Positions 22,059 through 32,332 are shown, counted from the first letter of the stretch. The stretch: DNA of 64,000 nt from Paramacrobiotus metropolitanus (GCF_019649055.1 NW_026570308.1:62001-126000); one strand, 5' to 3'. Translations and numbers: made by a program. The notes: generated by a model not told the origin, from the sequence alone.

Positions 22059-22572
22059 GGCTCACATAACAAATATTGTTGCGACTGCAGAGTTGAATGA
22101 GGAAATTAATTTGGAATACGTTAATGCTAACCGAAATTTTATCACAGAATATAATCCAAAAAAGTTTTCCTGCCTTTTGTGGCGCGTTATTTTCTCTAAT
22201 AAATTCCACTGTCAGTTATATCGCAACGGAAAAATAACTATTAATGGTGGAAAAACGATTTCTGACACGAATAAATACGCACGGTACTTTTGTCGAAACC
22301 TTGTCGCTATGGGATGCAAGAGAGCACGAATAACCAAATATCAGGTTGTCAACATAATTGGTTCATGTCAGATTAATCGACAAAATTTGGAGAGTATCGG
22401 TCATTTAACTGCAGACAAATATTATGAACCTGAAATATTTCCGGGAATGACAGTTAAGCTGCAAAAGGGCGCATGCGTAATCTTTAATAGTGGAAAATGC
22501 AATATATTAGGTGTTAAAAAAGTTGAACACCTATCGGAAATTTATCAAGAGTTCCAGCATCTCTTTAAATAG
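22057..22572 (+). CDS. TATA-binding-protein homologue (TBP-like), 171 aa
   Basis: An intact, intronless frame with the two-repeat saddle of TBP and no N-terminal extension. Repeat 1 starts NIVATAEL (N6) and has EYNPKKF (31-37) and NGK (57-59). Repeat 2 starts NIIGSCQI (N99) and has YEPEIFPG (123-130) and VIFNSGK (141-147). Of the four DNA-kinking Phe positions of TBP, three are Phe here (F37, F128, F143) and one is Tyr (Y55); both minor-groove Asn positions are kept. Host TBPs are far more conserved than this, so it is a diverged relative, plausibly a viral transcription factor. TBP homologues are known in giant DNA viruses; I know of none as a standard Maverick gene. Its ATG overlaps the divergent ATPase ATG (CATG). 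A host retrocopy is the main alternative. Confidence 0.85.
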   Translation: MAHITNIVATAELNEEINLEYVNANRNFITEYNPKKFSCLLWRVIFSNKFHCQLYRNGKITINGGKTISDTNKYARYFCRNLVAMGCKRARITKYQVVNIIGSCQINRQNLESIGHLTADKYYEPEIFPGMTVKLQKGACVIFNSGKCNILGVKKVEHLSEIYQEFQHLFK

Positions 22573-22604
22573 AATGTGCTCGGATTCTCCTTTTTTTCGT
22601 TTCC

Positions 22605-23011
22605 TCAAGATTTTCCATGACAGGCAACTTGACATTCTCCATTGACCCCGCGTTGCTCTTCGGTACAGTCACCGTCGCCTGAAAGTCGAAATTTGGATAA
22701 AGGAGATTTTCTAATGCCTTCGAAATGTATATCCTTAATTACCAATTCCTTCTTCTGTTTCATAGGAGCTGTCGGAACGGTCCGAATCCGTTTCATATCC
22801 TACAGGATTTCGAGTTGTCAACGTAAAAAATATAAACTACCCAGATTCACTTACCGGAGTCGTCGGGATCTCCCGGCAGTTCATGGTTAAGCATATCACT
22901 ATACTCGTAAGAGGACCAGTTTCTTGAGGCTGCTTGTTCGTCGTCTGCCTGGTTGGTACACATAAAAACTGCTATTACCTTGTGTATAAATAAAAAACTA
23001 ACGTGCAGCAT
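22605..23011 (-). CDS. Three-exon gene, 95-aa acidic Cys-containing protein, possibly secreted
   Basis: Exons on the - strand are 23011-22855, 22799-22743 and 22678-22605. Introns of 55 and 64 nt have GTAAGT...CTGTAG and GTAATT...TTTCAG borders, and the frame stays open across both. The protein starts MLHVSFLFIHKVIAVFMC, a weak signal peptide. A very acidic Ser/Tyr-rich middle follows (PGDPDDSGYETDSDRSDSSY), and then four Cys in the last 23 residues. I do not recognise it. A TATA-like box lies 74-84 nt upstream, which favours the ATG at 23011 over the in-frame one at 23059. It is convergent with the TBP-like gene, 32 nt away. Introns suggest a host gene rather than a viral one. Confidence 0.55.
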
Positions 23012-23084
23012 TTTGTTGCGCTGGAATTTGTGGCGGGGTATTTTAAAGTCGACCAGCATGTTCCAGCGTTTAACTTGATGATTG

Positions 23085-23095
23085 GATATATAAAT
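23085..23095 (-). promoter_or_regulatory. TATA-like box of the three-exon gene
   Basis: On the - strand the sequence reads ATTTATATATC, 74-84 nt before the ATG at 23011. Spacing is suitable for a short 5' leader. Confidence 0.4.
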
Positions 23096-23583
23096 TCATT
23101 GGCAAAATGACAGTTATCTATGCAAGTCATATGGATTATTCTGTCTTTATTTTTCTTTCTTTATTCGTCCGCTTGACAGGGAATTCAGTGTGTTACTTTT
23201 TGCAGCACTTCCCGTAACGCCTGCTTAATAAACCGAGCAGGCGAACGAGAAGTGTTCCAGAAATAAATACATTGCACAATAAAACATAAATAACAGCTGG
23301 ATCCTTTCTGTCTAATAGCTGATTTCTTTTACTTTAAAAGTAACGAGGTCCTTTAGTTTCAAGAAGTGTAATACAGCATAGTATTAATTTTTGTAGTATC
23401 CTTCATTTGCCTGTTTTTTAGTAAAACAGGCAAACGAAAGATGCTCCAAAAAAACGCTTGGAATATGTGATGCATTTAAAGAAATCGTTTTTTTTCAAGT
23501 TTGAATTTTAGACAGTAACACCGTCAGTTAAGTTAGCGTACGTCAAACATTTTTGGAAAATAATACATATTATTTTTCATTAG
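23096..23583. other. No gene seen
   Basis: AT-rich sequence between the divergent three-exon gene and the helical-protein exons. It would hold the upstream exon or promoter of the latter, but none is recognisable. Confidence 0.4.
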
Positions 23584-24334
23584 ATGCCCCGCCGAATCCC
23601 GTTCTACAAAGCTGCCCAAATATTTCCAAGAATGGGCCAGCATAGACTACACCCGAAACAAAGATTATCGGAATGAAACAGCAAAATACATCACCAAGCG
23701 CCTGAGCAGTCAACCTGAGAAGTGGCGTACTGAAACAGTAAGTTATATCTGTATTGTATATCACATATAACTGCCAATATGATTATGTTGCAGGGGAAGC
23801 TGGTACGACGCTTTCGGAAGAGCTCCTACGATCTTGCTTATTTGCATCACCAACAGAAAAAGCTGTTCACGGCACTCGTTGTATTGTGGAAGAAGTTGCT
23901 CGACGCTGCCCAGGCAATGGAACAATTTTACGTTCAGGGGGTTCAACAGCATTTGCAATTATGCCCTCCAGAAAGCATGGCAGCATTTGGCGAGGGACAC
24001 TGGATCGATGAAATTAAAGATTATGCAAAAACCGATTACCAACCAATACATAAGATTATAGCTGACAACAAACAGAAGAAAGACGAAACCAAGCTCCTGG
24101 AAAAGGAAATGCGCACTAACATTGGCACGGCCAGTAAGGTTCTTCCAGTGGCAAATCTGTGAAAGACAGAAATCAAAGCCAGATCCAAAGTCTATCTGGC
24201 TTTTTGGGGAGAGTTTTCCAACTTATCCAACGCTGTAATAAATTACGGGGACGGTAGAGCCGAGCATATCACTAAACTGACAGACGCCTGTGCTGACCTG
24301 AAATCCAAGTTGAACAAGACCAGATTTTCGATTG
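23584..24334 (+). CDS. Three internal exons of a helical-protein gene (partial)
   Basis: Exons are 23584-23737, 23794-24133 and 24179-24334, with introns of 56 and 45 nt (GTAAGT...TTGCAG and GTAAGG...TCAAAG). Phases agree at each border, and about 169 codons stay open. The translation is strongly helical: KYFQEWASIDYTRNKDYRNE, LHHQQKKLFTALVVLWKKLL, HWIDEIKDYAKTDYQPIHKI, then FWGEFSNLSNAVINYG and LTDACADLKSKLNKTRF. Length and helix pattern recall a BAR-type membrane-curving domain, but this is only a resemblance. The last exon ends in phase 1 at a GTAAGT donor. A mariner lies in the following intron, and I could not find the next exon with confidence. The first exon is also missing, so it may be a partial or dead gene. 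Confidence 0.5.
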
Positions 24335-24435
24335 GTAAGTTGTGGTTTGTATTTACTTTGTTCGAATGTTTCATTATCTAATTTGTGCAACTGAATACAC
24401 AACTCAGTGGTATTAAGATTTGGTACTTGTAATTA

Positions 24436-25744
24436 TACGAGGGTACCTAATCAAGTAATGTCGTTCGCATATAACTTACGAAAATAAAAATATGAAATCA
24501 TTTTTAAAAAATAGGGCATTCATAACTGTATCAGTAGGCTGATGGCCGAGTCAATGCCCCCTCTCGGCAGTCAGCATGAGTCAGCGTGCCATTCACTCGG
24601 GAGAAAATTTAATTCATTATTAAAAATGGCGCGCATGACGAAACATGGGTTTCGCGCTATCATGTACGCAAATTTTTTAAAAAAACTTAATGCAACCGAA
24701 TGCCATTCGGAAATGCAATTACTGTTTGGAAGCCAGTGTCCTTCATTGCGCACAGTGGAGCGATGGTTCTGGCGGTTCCGTGCGGACAAATTTGATCTCG
24801 ACGATGATCGGCGATCGGGAAGACCAGTTTCAGCGAGGACTCCGGAAAAGATTGCCGCCGTTAAGCGCCTGGTTGAGAAGGATTCCCATATATCTATTAG
24901 AGAGATAGTGGACGAAACCGGGATTAACGAGGCAAGTGTGGACTGCATTTTGCGTGTTGATCTGAATTTGCGCAAAGTAGTGTCGCGTTGGGTACCTCAT
25001 TTGCTGACTTCTGCCCAGAAGCGTTCGCGTGTGAATTTGGCCAAGTTAATGCAAGAAGATTTATCATCCAAGCGTCAGTATGAAATCTACACTGAAGATG
25101 AAAGTTGGTTTGCATACTACGAACCAAAACGGAAGCAGCAGAATAAAACTTGGATCACCAAAGGAAGCGGAAGACCGACAATTGTCAAGCGATCCCGAAG
25201 TACCCGGAAAGTTATGTACGCCTTTGTATCGGGCAGGAACGGAATCATTCACAAACGAGCTCTACCTCCTAAAACTACAGTGAATTCTGCGTGGTACTGT
25301 GAAAATGTACTTGAACCTTTCTTTGCAAAAATGCGAGAAAAACGACCCCAAAGTGGAACGACCCATGTGATTTGGCATCACGATAACGCCCGTCCACACA
25401 CCTCAAAATACACAAAAAATTATTTAGCTGCGTCTGGTATGAAAATTCTCCCGCATCCTGCCTACAGCCCTGATTTGGCCTCCACGATTTCAAAATATTC
25501 CCCACTTTGAAAGATAAACTTCGCGGAAAAAAGTTTGGAAGTGATGAAGAACTCGAAGGAAATCTTGATAGTGCCATCTCTTCTCTGGGTCGCCGTTTTT
25601 TTGTTTCGATGTTCGATGAGTGGAGGGATAGATGTAAAAAATGTATTAAGGCCAAGGGAGAGTATTTCGAGAAAATAAAGTGAATTGTGCGAACCAGTAA
25701 ATAAATAAAAAATATACGACATGACTTGATTAGGTACCCTCGTA
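24436..25744 (+). mobile_element. Mariner element, 1309 bp
   Basis: Terminal inverted repeats start TACGAGGGTACCTAATCAAG and are almost perfect over 28 bp. TA duplications lie at 24434-24435 and 25745-25746. It contains one transposase gene. It is inserted in the intron after the third exon of the helical-protein gene. Confidence 0.95.
24542..25683 (+). pseudogene. Mariner transposase, single frameshift
   Basis: Cut-and-paste transposase of the D,D34D class. The N-terminal helix-turn-helix region runs through GSQCPSLRTVERWFWRF and the linker DDRRSGRP. The first catalytic Asp is in YTEDESWF and the second in WHHDNARPH. The frame breaks near 25482 just after YSPDLA. The third Asp (in HDF) and the rest, ending GEYFEKIK with TGA at 25681, are read in another frame. 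One missing base accounts for it. The real start is probably the ATG at 24626 or 24635 rather than 24542. High similarity of the ends and only one lesion indicate a fairly recent insertion. Confidence 0.9.
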
Positions 25745-26891
25745 TATACAGATTGCAATTTGGTGACGTAATAAATAACATCGTACGTGACAAAACGCAG
25801 AGCGCGCCACGGGGCGCCAATGCTGCTTGCCCTTTTACTTATTTGGAGCCGAGAGATCCGGTACTGACCTGTTTGAAACGGGAAGCCGGAGCTTTATTTG
25901 AAAAGAACCGTAAAAGTTCTTTGCTGGTCAGGCGAGATGTATGTTATGTTGGGGGTGAATAAGCCGGTAAAACTGTTATCGGTTCCATAAAAGGTGTATG
26001 TTATAGCTGTTAAGGGGTGAATGTCATTCAGAGAACTGCGTCTGTGTTTTAACCTGCCGGACAATCCGGTTCCCAGTCTCACACATGCAGTAAAGGGGTG
26101 AATGTTATACGAAGGTGAGTGTTAAGGGTAGTCTCACTGTAGACTACTTTTAGTTTTAGTTCCGTGTTTTGCTACGTGTCGTACATACAGCTGCATGCAC
26201 GTAAGTGAAAAATACTTTTATACATTTCTTTTTAAAAAAAACTTGCACTATTTGATTTATGCCGCATTTTTGTACGCAGTGCACTGTGAAGGCAGATCGG
26301 TGGGTTTTGCATGAGTTGGCCTCAAACGACGCATTAACGATTAGATTGGTTTTGCCAACTTTTTTGTAATTTATTCTTAATTTTTTAATAGAAGCAGTGT
26401 CTTATTTTATAACAAAAAAGAAAAATTTGAGAATTTTCAGAAACATTCCCAGAACAGAACGGCAGTACGCCACCTACCACACCGAGCGGTTGCAATTACC
26501 CCCTTCGCCGGAAGTCTGTGAATTTCCTGCATTTGAAATTGCTGATTAGAGATTGTCAAGAAATATAAACCATACTAGACAGGAAAGTGATTTCAAAAAA
26601 GGAACAGGTCACTCTGAAGGGAATCGATCATGTGCGTTAGAAGCTATGAGGCGCTAGTCTTGAATCGATCCAGTGCGCCTTCCAATGCTAATCCACATTA
26701 CACACGGTCAAAAATAATGCAAGTGAATAACCTTAATTCGGCTTAGAAGAAAAAGCCATTTGCTTGCGCATCATGCGATATGTGACGAATGCTCATTATT
26801 TGCACCAACAATAATTATTTATTTTAACTCTTTTACCATAATATTTTTGAGTCATACGGAGTTTTCGTTAAGCTTGTCGTTTTGCATGCAG
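25745..26891. other. No convincing gene
   Basis: A 26-codon frame after a CAG at about 25800 would fit phase 1 of the helical-protein gene but has no supporting features. The rest is AT-rich spacer leading to relic C, with a few GGGGTGAATGT repeats at 25950-26110. Confidence 0.4.
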
Positions 26892-27087
26892 TACTGCCAT
26901 AAACGACAGTGAAATCCAGGCTGACCAAGGCGAAAAGCCGCAGGAAGCAAAGAACGATAACAGCCCGGGTACAACCGATCCGGATGTGGAGTGTACCGCT
27001 GCCGATACCATTGTCCCCGTGGAGAAAGAGCGTTTCTTGACCTACAACCCGCAAAAAATCAGGCTGTATATCCTAGTGACCGGTTGA
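26892..27087 (+). pseudogene. Relic C: 5' half of an E5 exon
   Basis: After a GCATGCAG acceptor the sequence reads like the acidic start of E5 (NDSEIQADQGEKPQEAKNDN, then TAADTIVPVE) and then diverges and stops at TGA 27085. The two hydrophobic segments are missing. No other exon of this copy remains nearby. An open frame directly after it (27107-27355) with one hydrophobic run (VYKAVISLPVCSVAVML) is unidentified. Confidence 0.75.
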
Positions 27088-27355
27088 TTGTTTATTAATT
27101 GTTTTGTTCTGCATATCAGCAGTCAGCATGATACCTCTTCAATATTCCACAAAGAACATCGAATCGGGACAAATCCGCTACGTTAATCAAGGAGCCACAC
27201 TTCGTCAGCATTTTTGTAACCGAGTATATAAGGCTGTTATCAGTTTGCCGGTGTGCTCGGTTGCAGTAATGCTGGAAAGTTTGTCCGCTACGCTGTGGGC
27301 GGTTGACTGCAAATGGATTGCCAATCGGCCGAAGCCTTTTCACTGCGGATACTAA

Positions 27356-28611
27356 AACGATGCTCTTAAGATCTCAACTCGAATTACTTACTCAGCGCTT
27401 CGAAGGAGTTTACGACTGTACAGGTTGGAAAAGGATGTGAGGTCACGAAGCAGTTATGATTCCGATTATCAGAATCGAGAAACACGAGTTTACTGTGCGG
27501 CCAGATCTCAGGCCTAATTTATTTGACGTCGTCTCGTACGAACGGAAGAAGAACAACTAAAATCAGGTGTAGAAACAGAATGGGCAGCTTCCGATAATGT
27601 GTCTTATCATGCTACGATCATGGCAAGCTGGGCAGAACAGGTAGCCACACAAAGTGAACCGCTTGGACAACATTCATATGCTTTAATTAAGATTGGTAGA
27701 ATATGCTATATATAATATGCTATACAGATTGGTAGAAACTAGAAAGCTTAAAACAATGCGCAATAAAAGTTACTAATCAGTTTAGTTAAAATGAACTTTA
27801 ATTGCAATAGCCACCCAAATAGCAACAATTGCAAGCGCTGGTACACTACTTAATAGTTAAAAATTAAACATTAAAAAAACAACCAAAATCCTTATCCTCT
27901 CTCGGATTAAAAGGCAATGTAGTTAAAATTGGTTATCGTAATCGTAGCTTAGCCGCTTTTCTACTTAATGTTCTTATTACCCAATTTGGCCGACGGAAGT
28001 GGAATTATCTGCCCGATGCTCTTTGCTTATCGGAGGCAGTTCGGTCGCAGTTGACTATGGGAGCAATCGGTTGACTGAAAACTATCAAAGAATCGGAGTT
28101 TGCCGTTAAAATGAAATTTTTCGCTGGAGATTAATCGATCATTTCTTTATCTACAATATGATTTGTCTAAGAATCATAATTATTGTCTTGCCCACCGGAT
28201 TTTTTCTTAAGTCGGTTAATGTTAATACTGTTGTGCTTTTCGTGAACTCCTTTTTTTACGCTGACAATATAATTTCTCTAGAAAACTGGTCGTTGGTTAT
28301 GGTAAAGAACCGGAAACGGTCAACTTGTCTGGTTGCGATTATCAAAGTCTAAGTTAAGAACTATGGTTTCTACCACTGCACACTGCGGTGGCCAAAATTG
28401 TACAAGTTGTGCAGTCCTTTTTGTGGTTAAAATTGCGAATTTTAATAAAATTGAAGAATACAAAATTACCTAATCTGTTGATAAATATAAAAATGGCTGA
28501 AAATTAAAATAATTTTTTAACAGTAAATTTGTCGCAACAGTTAACACGCAACTCGCAGCAGAGCAGATGAGCATATTTCGTCGAATTCTAGTTAAAACCT
28601 GATATTGTCTC
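27356..28611. other. No gene seen
   Basis: AT-rich spacer. Open frames are short and without splice partners or recognisable motifs. Confidence 0.4.
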
Positions 28612-29176
28612 ACCAGGGCACATAGGGGTCCTCCAAATTCAGAAAAATTTCATCTTTTGTAAAAACGTAGTATACTACCCAAGTATGCTTAAAAAATATT
28701 TTCAGCTGCTGTAATTAAGATAGGCGTGGCCAGCGCAAATTAAAAGAGTACGCAGTACCAAATATGTATGTACTTACTATGTTATTACAATGCACAGCGC
28801 AGGCTTTATGCATACGAGTAGCCGGCCCGTCATATATTGCAGTAGGCCACTAATTAGAAAACACTAAACACACTAATCCGGAAATAACAAATTTGGAAAA
28901 TTTCCAGTTTGACAGCGGTGGTAGGGACCACCGCGTGCGGGTTTCTTTTTGCTCGGTGCTAGCAGCTGCTACTCGAACAGAATGCATAAAGTCTACGCTG
29001 TGCATTGTCATAACATAGTACGTATGCGGTATTGCGTACTCTTTTAATTTGCGCTGGCCACGCCTATCTTAATTACAGCAGCTGAAAATATTTTTTTAAG
29101 CATACTTGGGTAGTATACTACGTTTTTACAAAAGATGAAATTTTTCTGAATTTGGAGGACCCCTATGTGCCCTGGT
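28612..29176. mobile_element. 565-bp foldback MITE with arms of about 210 bp
   Basis: The arm from 28612 (ACCAGGGCACATAGGGGTCC) is nearly identical to the complement of the arm ending at 29176 (TATGTGCCCTGGT). Matching continues inward through AAAACGTAGTATACTACCCA and TAATTAAGATAGGCGTGGCC to about 28823/28968, leaving a short central spacer. No gene. A related single end occurs at 31655-31760. The target duplication is not clear. Confidence 0.88.
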
Positions 29177-29224
29177 CAGATTCAGCTTCATAGTCCTATG
29201 TTTATACACTAAAGTTTCAAGAAG

Positions 29225-29500
29225 ATCGAGCACGTAACCTAACTTTGGGGATTTTTGGTGCAGCGTTTTGGTGCTTTCAAATTTGTTATCCACTTAACTC
29301 GTCCTCTCTCGGCAACCGGACATTGCGCGCACAAGCGGCTTTTACGCCAATATAATATGTACACAAGTTGCTGTAGATATTATATTGGCGTAAACGGCTG
29401 CAGAACAAAATAAAAGACTGTGATACATGTTTGGGAGTGGGCGAGAGCGAATGTTTTCGCACATGTACAGTACTTGAACAAGATTTTGGTGCCATGTACC
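29225..29500. repeat. Dispersed-family fragment containing an 18-bp perfect hairpin
   Basis: ACATTGCGCGCACAAGCGG-type sequence links it to the family at 6346-7050. Inside, TTTACGCCAATATAATAT (29341-29358) is exactly complementary to 29377-29394 with an 18-nt loop. Confidence 0.5.
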
Positions 29501-29920
29501 GGCCCCCTTCCTTAATTTACCTCATCTAAGCAGCCGGAAGAAATGCGCAGGCGGTTTTCGGTCACTTTTAGACCGTTCAAAGATAATTGGGCTGAACAAC
29601 GACATAAAACAATACAACAAGGTCCTTTCGGGGTTCGCGAAAAAAGTCAGTTTTATTGAATGTACATGAATTCAGTACTGCACGCCCCGAGCCATTTTCC
29701 TTAGATGTTGCTAAATTGCTACCAATGTGGCGTGGCGAGACTGGCGACGATGATCAGCTAATTGGTCAGCCTTCTGAAGTCACGCGTACAGCCTGTTTCC
29801 CGGCGCCAGTACAGCGTACTTGTCTAACAAGGGCACACCCGCCTTCAAATTCAGAAAACCTCATATACTGTATGTAGAAAGGTAATATGCTACCTTGGTA
29901 TCTTTTAAATAACGAAAGTG

Positions 29921-31254
29921 CTATGCGCCAGGAAAATTCCTGGCGCATAGTCAATTTGCTATGCGCCAGGAAATTTCTCGCAAAATTAAAATGTAAATGT
30001 TTTTAAGTTGTTAATATCCCTTTACGAAGTCTAATCATAACCCACACGTCCGATTACGATTACAGCCCGAGCCTTCATAAGAAATTTTATCAACTTGATG
30101 GTTAGATCAGAAAGGCTGTAATTCCAGTTGTTTATACGGCACACCGTTCTTTACATCAAGACGGACTTTATCCAGGACACCCCGAATTTTTTGAAACTGG
30201 TTTCCGTTTTCAATAATTTCGTTTAGCCAGTTTCGAAATGTAGACTGTTTGGCATAATTCGCGCTTTTGATGTTCGCATTTTTTGAAAGGGCATGTTTGA
30301 CGCAAAACGCTGGTGCATATACCCCACAATTACTCTAACCGATCTTTTGTTGCGGGACGGAAGGACACTCAATGTGCATTTCGTTTCCTTGAGTGCAAAG
30401 TAATAATGTATGTATCCAGGTTTACAGCTTAATACAAGTCCATCGGTTTCCGCTTAAGTGTGCATAGTACTCGCGATTTTTGGGATTAACCCATTCCAGT
30501 ACCAACATGCAGGCCCGCGCTGGGGTTTTTTTGGTAGGGGGGGCGGCGTTTTGGCTAAAATCCGCCGGGGTGGCGGCCAGAAACTGGTCGGGGCGGAGGG
30601 TGCGGAAGGGGGGGGGGCGCCATACTTTAAATTCGCCCCCGATCAAAACCGAAAAATCGCCGCCTTCACGGCGGCCAAAATCGAAAAAAGGGGGGGGCGG
30701 CCGCCCCTCCAACGCGGCCTGCTAACATGCCGGTGAGACCGTTGCTTCTTATTCCGTTCGACTGTCGGAAAATCGTGCATGCCCTGCTTTTTTGCTGATT
30801 TGTAAATTCGGCAAAACTGTACAGTGGTGTTTTTACTTTTCAACGCGACCATAACAACACAATGCATACCCACATGTGCATTTTCTTTGGTGTTCGCCGG
30901 CTTCATCCTCTCATTATCGCTTTTATCATGGCAAAACGCTCTCAGCTCTATTTGCCATGTTCTGTTCGAGCAGTCGCAAATGCTTCCTTAGGTCTAATGC
31001 CCATCTAATGCCCATCACAAGTATTGCTGGTACTCCAGTTCTTAGTTTTTCCTAAATATTGAGTTCTTGGAAAGCGTAGTTTGTGCTTTTTGTAATGAAT
31101 CTCACGTGTTGTTATGCTGTCTATATAAAAAGCACTTTCACCAAGTGACAGTATTATGTTATTAATAATTTAAAGCGATAAAATTTAATTTTGGCGGCGA
31201 ATTTCCGGGCGCATAGCAAAACGACTATGCGCCAGGAAATTTCCTGGCGCATAG
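29921..31254. mobile_element. 1334-bp element with palindromic termini
   Basis: Both ends carry CTATGCGCCAGGAA...TTCCTGGCGCATAG, itself a near-perfect palindrome. A third copy of the half-site (CTATGCGCC) lies about 9 nt further in. The inverted similarity extends about 75 bp to a TAAATTTAATTTTG/CAAAATTAAA block. AAGTG flanks both sides (29916-29920 and 31255-31259) as a 5-bp target duplication. The middle holds a very G/C-rich stretch (30520-30720) with no convincing gene; a - strand frame with GMHDFPTVERNKKQ is only faintly like a THAP domain. Superfamily not recognised. Confidence 0.75.
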
Positions 31255-31654
31255 AAGTGACCTTTAAATAATGCTTTCATCTGCAAAGGTCAACTGGGCA
31301 CGACAAAACAAAAATTAAATGAGTACTGTTACGCTGTACTGGCAGTTAACAAAATAATATAATAATTTTGAGGCCACTGGAGCAGCCGTGGACCCTTTCA
31401 GGTAACATAACTGAAACTGAAACAGCGGGTCCGGTAGCCACACCCTGAATTTTCTAAATACTTCCTAATACTGTTAATATTGTATATATATTATTGTTGT
31501 ATGCTATTTTATTTGTATATAATTATGTTGTATATATAGATATATTGTTAACGCATAAAATGCTATGTATTTATTCCACAACGTAATACCGTGTACAGTG
31601 TACTCATCTAATTTAATTTTTGTTGGTCAAGACCTTTTACCTTTGCACATGAAA

Positions 31655-31760
31655 ATGTTTTTTAAGCATACTACGGTAGTATACCTAATACCCTTTTAGA
31701 AACGATGAAAGTTTTCCGAATTCGGAGGCGGTAGCAGCGCCCTGGTCTGTTGCTCGCGTT
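31655..31760 (-). repeat. Single end of a foldback MITE related to 28612-29176
   Basis: TTTTTTAAGCATACTACGGT, AGTATAC, GATGAAA(G)TTTTCCGAATTCGGAGG and GCGCCCTGGTC correspond in order to the right arm of the MITE at 28612-29176. The opposite arm was not found. Confidence 0.6.
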
Positions 31761-31829
31761 GCCCGTTTTTATTGCTGTTTTCTGAAACTTGCGTTCCATT
31801 ACAATTACGCAATTCGTCATCGCCCGTCA

Positions 31830-32170
31830 AATCCTGTCAACTGCCGACAGTTAAGAAAACAAAAATTTTTGCGCAGGAAATGAACTAACAAGCGCATGCC
31901 CACTAAACCGGCACCCGGAGAGCGGAGATCTATCGACTGCTAACTGGGGATCGCATCGTAGGGCGATCAATAACACTTACTTCAGTGCGTTCATGATTTT
32001 GGGTTTGATCCACACCGCATACTTGTATTGATCGGTACATTCACCCTTCAAGATGAAAAGAAAATTGCAGAGACCTAAATAATATATCAGCGCTGCATAG
32101 AGTGGAAGACGCAGAATGTACGCAGATGCAGGCAGCAAGGATAAAAAAGGGTTACCGGGTATATGGTTTT
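31830..32170 (+). promoter_or_regulatory. Orphan upstream module of copy D
   Basis: The sequence AGAAAACAAA...GGAAATGAAC, GATCGCATCGTAGGGCGATC, AGTGCGTTCATGATTT and GTATTGATCGG matches, in order, the region 48500-48760 upstream of copy F and weaker counterparts upstream of copies E, G and I. Here no E1 follows. The AT-rich block begins instead, and copy D resumes with E2 at 36338. The promoter side of copy D therefore survives without its first exon. Confidence 0.6.
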
Positions 32171-32332
32171 GCACCGTGAATTTAAATTCCTTTACTTGAA
32201 TTTCAGTCAAACACCTAACGGGCGGCCACCTCGGGGAGGGGGCCATGTGGCAGGCGGTTCAGGAGCGCATATTTTCTTATGCACATCAATTATACAATTA
32301 GCATATGACATAATTATCTTGATTTTTGTTGG

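Larger units (their letters stand above)
16172..22572. mobile_element. Degraded Maverick/Polinton-like (endogenous virus-like) element
   Basis: A compact block without introns. Seven genes run on the - strand (ATPase, small basic protein, 218-residue unknown, integrase, structural candidate, small basic protein, capsid-like protein) and one on the + strand (TBP homologue). Spacers are as short as 2 nt. Integrase, packaging ATPase and capsid-like protein together are the hallmark set of Maverick/Polinton and adintovirus-type elements. The capsid-like and integrase genes are of the kinds labelled F54H12.2 and F54H12.3 in C. elegans. No polymerase B, protease, terminal inverted repeat or target duplication was recognised, so this is a fragment or a reduced lineage. 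Limits given are those of the outer genes. Confidence 0.8.

Noticed and set aside
30422-30906. Open frames in the G/C-rich centre of the 29921-31254 element, one faintly THAP-like
   Set aside because: Low-complexity Pro/Gly/Arg composition, no complete Cys2-Cys-His pattern, and frames open on both strands.
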